A stretch of DNA of 64,000 nucleotides from Pantoea cypripedii. Lineage in GTDB: Bacteria; Pseudomonadota; Gammaproteobacteria; Enterobacterales; Enterobacteriaceae. Every line of letters begins with the position of its first letter. Position 1 is the first letter of the stretch. Of this stretch, positions 63,825-64,000 are shown one piece after another. A program made the position numbers and the translations under genes. Under the pieces are notes generated by a model that saw only the letters and a list, made by a program, of their open reading frames with translations, was not told the origin of the DNA and searched no databases. Where the stretch lies: NCBI RefSeq assembly GCF_011395035.1, contig NZ_CP024770.1, positions 310,001 through 374,000 of the forward strand. The letters are read 5' to 3'.

Positions 63825-64000
63825 TTACCTCTGCATCGAATTGGACGGTACGATTTCATTCTTATGACTGGCATAGTGCTGAATACATGAAATGCAGGGT
63901 CTGACCTTACCGAAATTGTTGCTCGCAACATCAAGTGCAATAACCTCCAGGTCATAAGAACCGATAAGAATCATCTCTTCACTCAGGCTGACGAGATGGC
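63825..64000 (-). CDS. Small protein or C-terminus of a partial gene
   Basis: The frame is open from the stop at 63825 to the window edge. An ATG at 63974 would give 49 residues (MILIGSYDLEVIALDVASNN) but the frame continues upstream without a stop, so the true start may be outside. It contains a CISC motif. It ends 4 bp before the next gene. No family recognised. Confidence 0.45.
   Translation of the reverse strand, partial: HLVSLSEEMILIGSYDLEVIALDVASNNFGKVRPCISCIQHYASHKNEIVPSNSMQR

Overview
The window looks like part of a large plasmid from a member of the Enterobacterales, probably Pantoea/Erwinia-like; the genus is an inference. The evidence is an iteron replicon with a Rep_3-family initiator, a P1-type parAB operon, and several enterobacterial families (SseJ-like GDSL lipase, PqaA, EvgAS-like phosphorelay, sdaC-sdaB, ToxR/FidL-like regulators). 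No rRNA, tRNA, core housekeeping operon or complete insertion sequence was seen.

Layout. 1-1365: a double-domain NitT/TauT-type ABC permease cut by the window edge. About 1658-1790: an sRNA whose core matches ArcZ. 2.0-7.1 kb: holin-like and degenerate GH25 proteins, a ToxR/FidL-like pair, a LuxR regulator, and two proteins built on a degenerate serine-recombinase fold. 7.1-11.1 kb: a very AT-rich stretch without supportable genes. 11.1-16.0 kb: the plasmid core, with DnaA boxes, a GATC-rich segment, 7 regularly spaced iterons, the initiator gene, 23 more dispersed iterons, and parA-parB. 16.1-35.8 kb: an accessory island of secreted or effector-like proteins. It holds a secreted glycosidase-like protein, a DUF305 protein, a roughly 1,410-residue toxin-like protein with an M35-like zinc protease domain split by a frameshift, PqaA, a SET-domain protein, an EvgAS-like phosphorelay and several unknowns. 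35.9-54.2 kb: an exoenzyme block with a trypsin-like protease, two LuxR regulators with pseudo-receiver domains, a prepilin peptidase, a chitinase, an SseJ-like effector, and a 13-gene operon for a hybrid type II secretion/type IV pilus-like machine. 54.5-60.2 kb: more unknown effector-like genes and an EamA permease. 60.5-64 kb: sdaC-sdaB and two small Cys-containing proteins.

How it may work together. The secretion operon supplies inner-membrane platform, ATPase, lipoprotein secretin, four pseudopilins and a lytic transglycosylase, while the prepilin peptidase is encoded separately next to the chitinase and protease, which are likely substrates. The SseJ-like, SET and Ser/Pro-rich unknown proteins look like type III effectors, but no type III apparatus lies in the window, so their exporter would have to be elsewhere. 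Three genes carry apparent frameshifts in homopolymer runs. These could be sequencing errors, real decay or slippage sites, and the sequence alone cannot decide between them.
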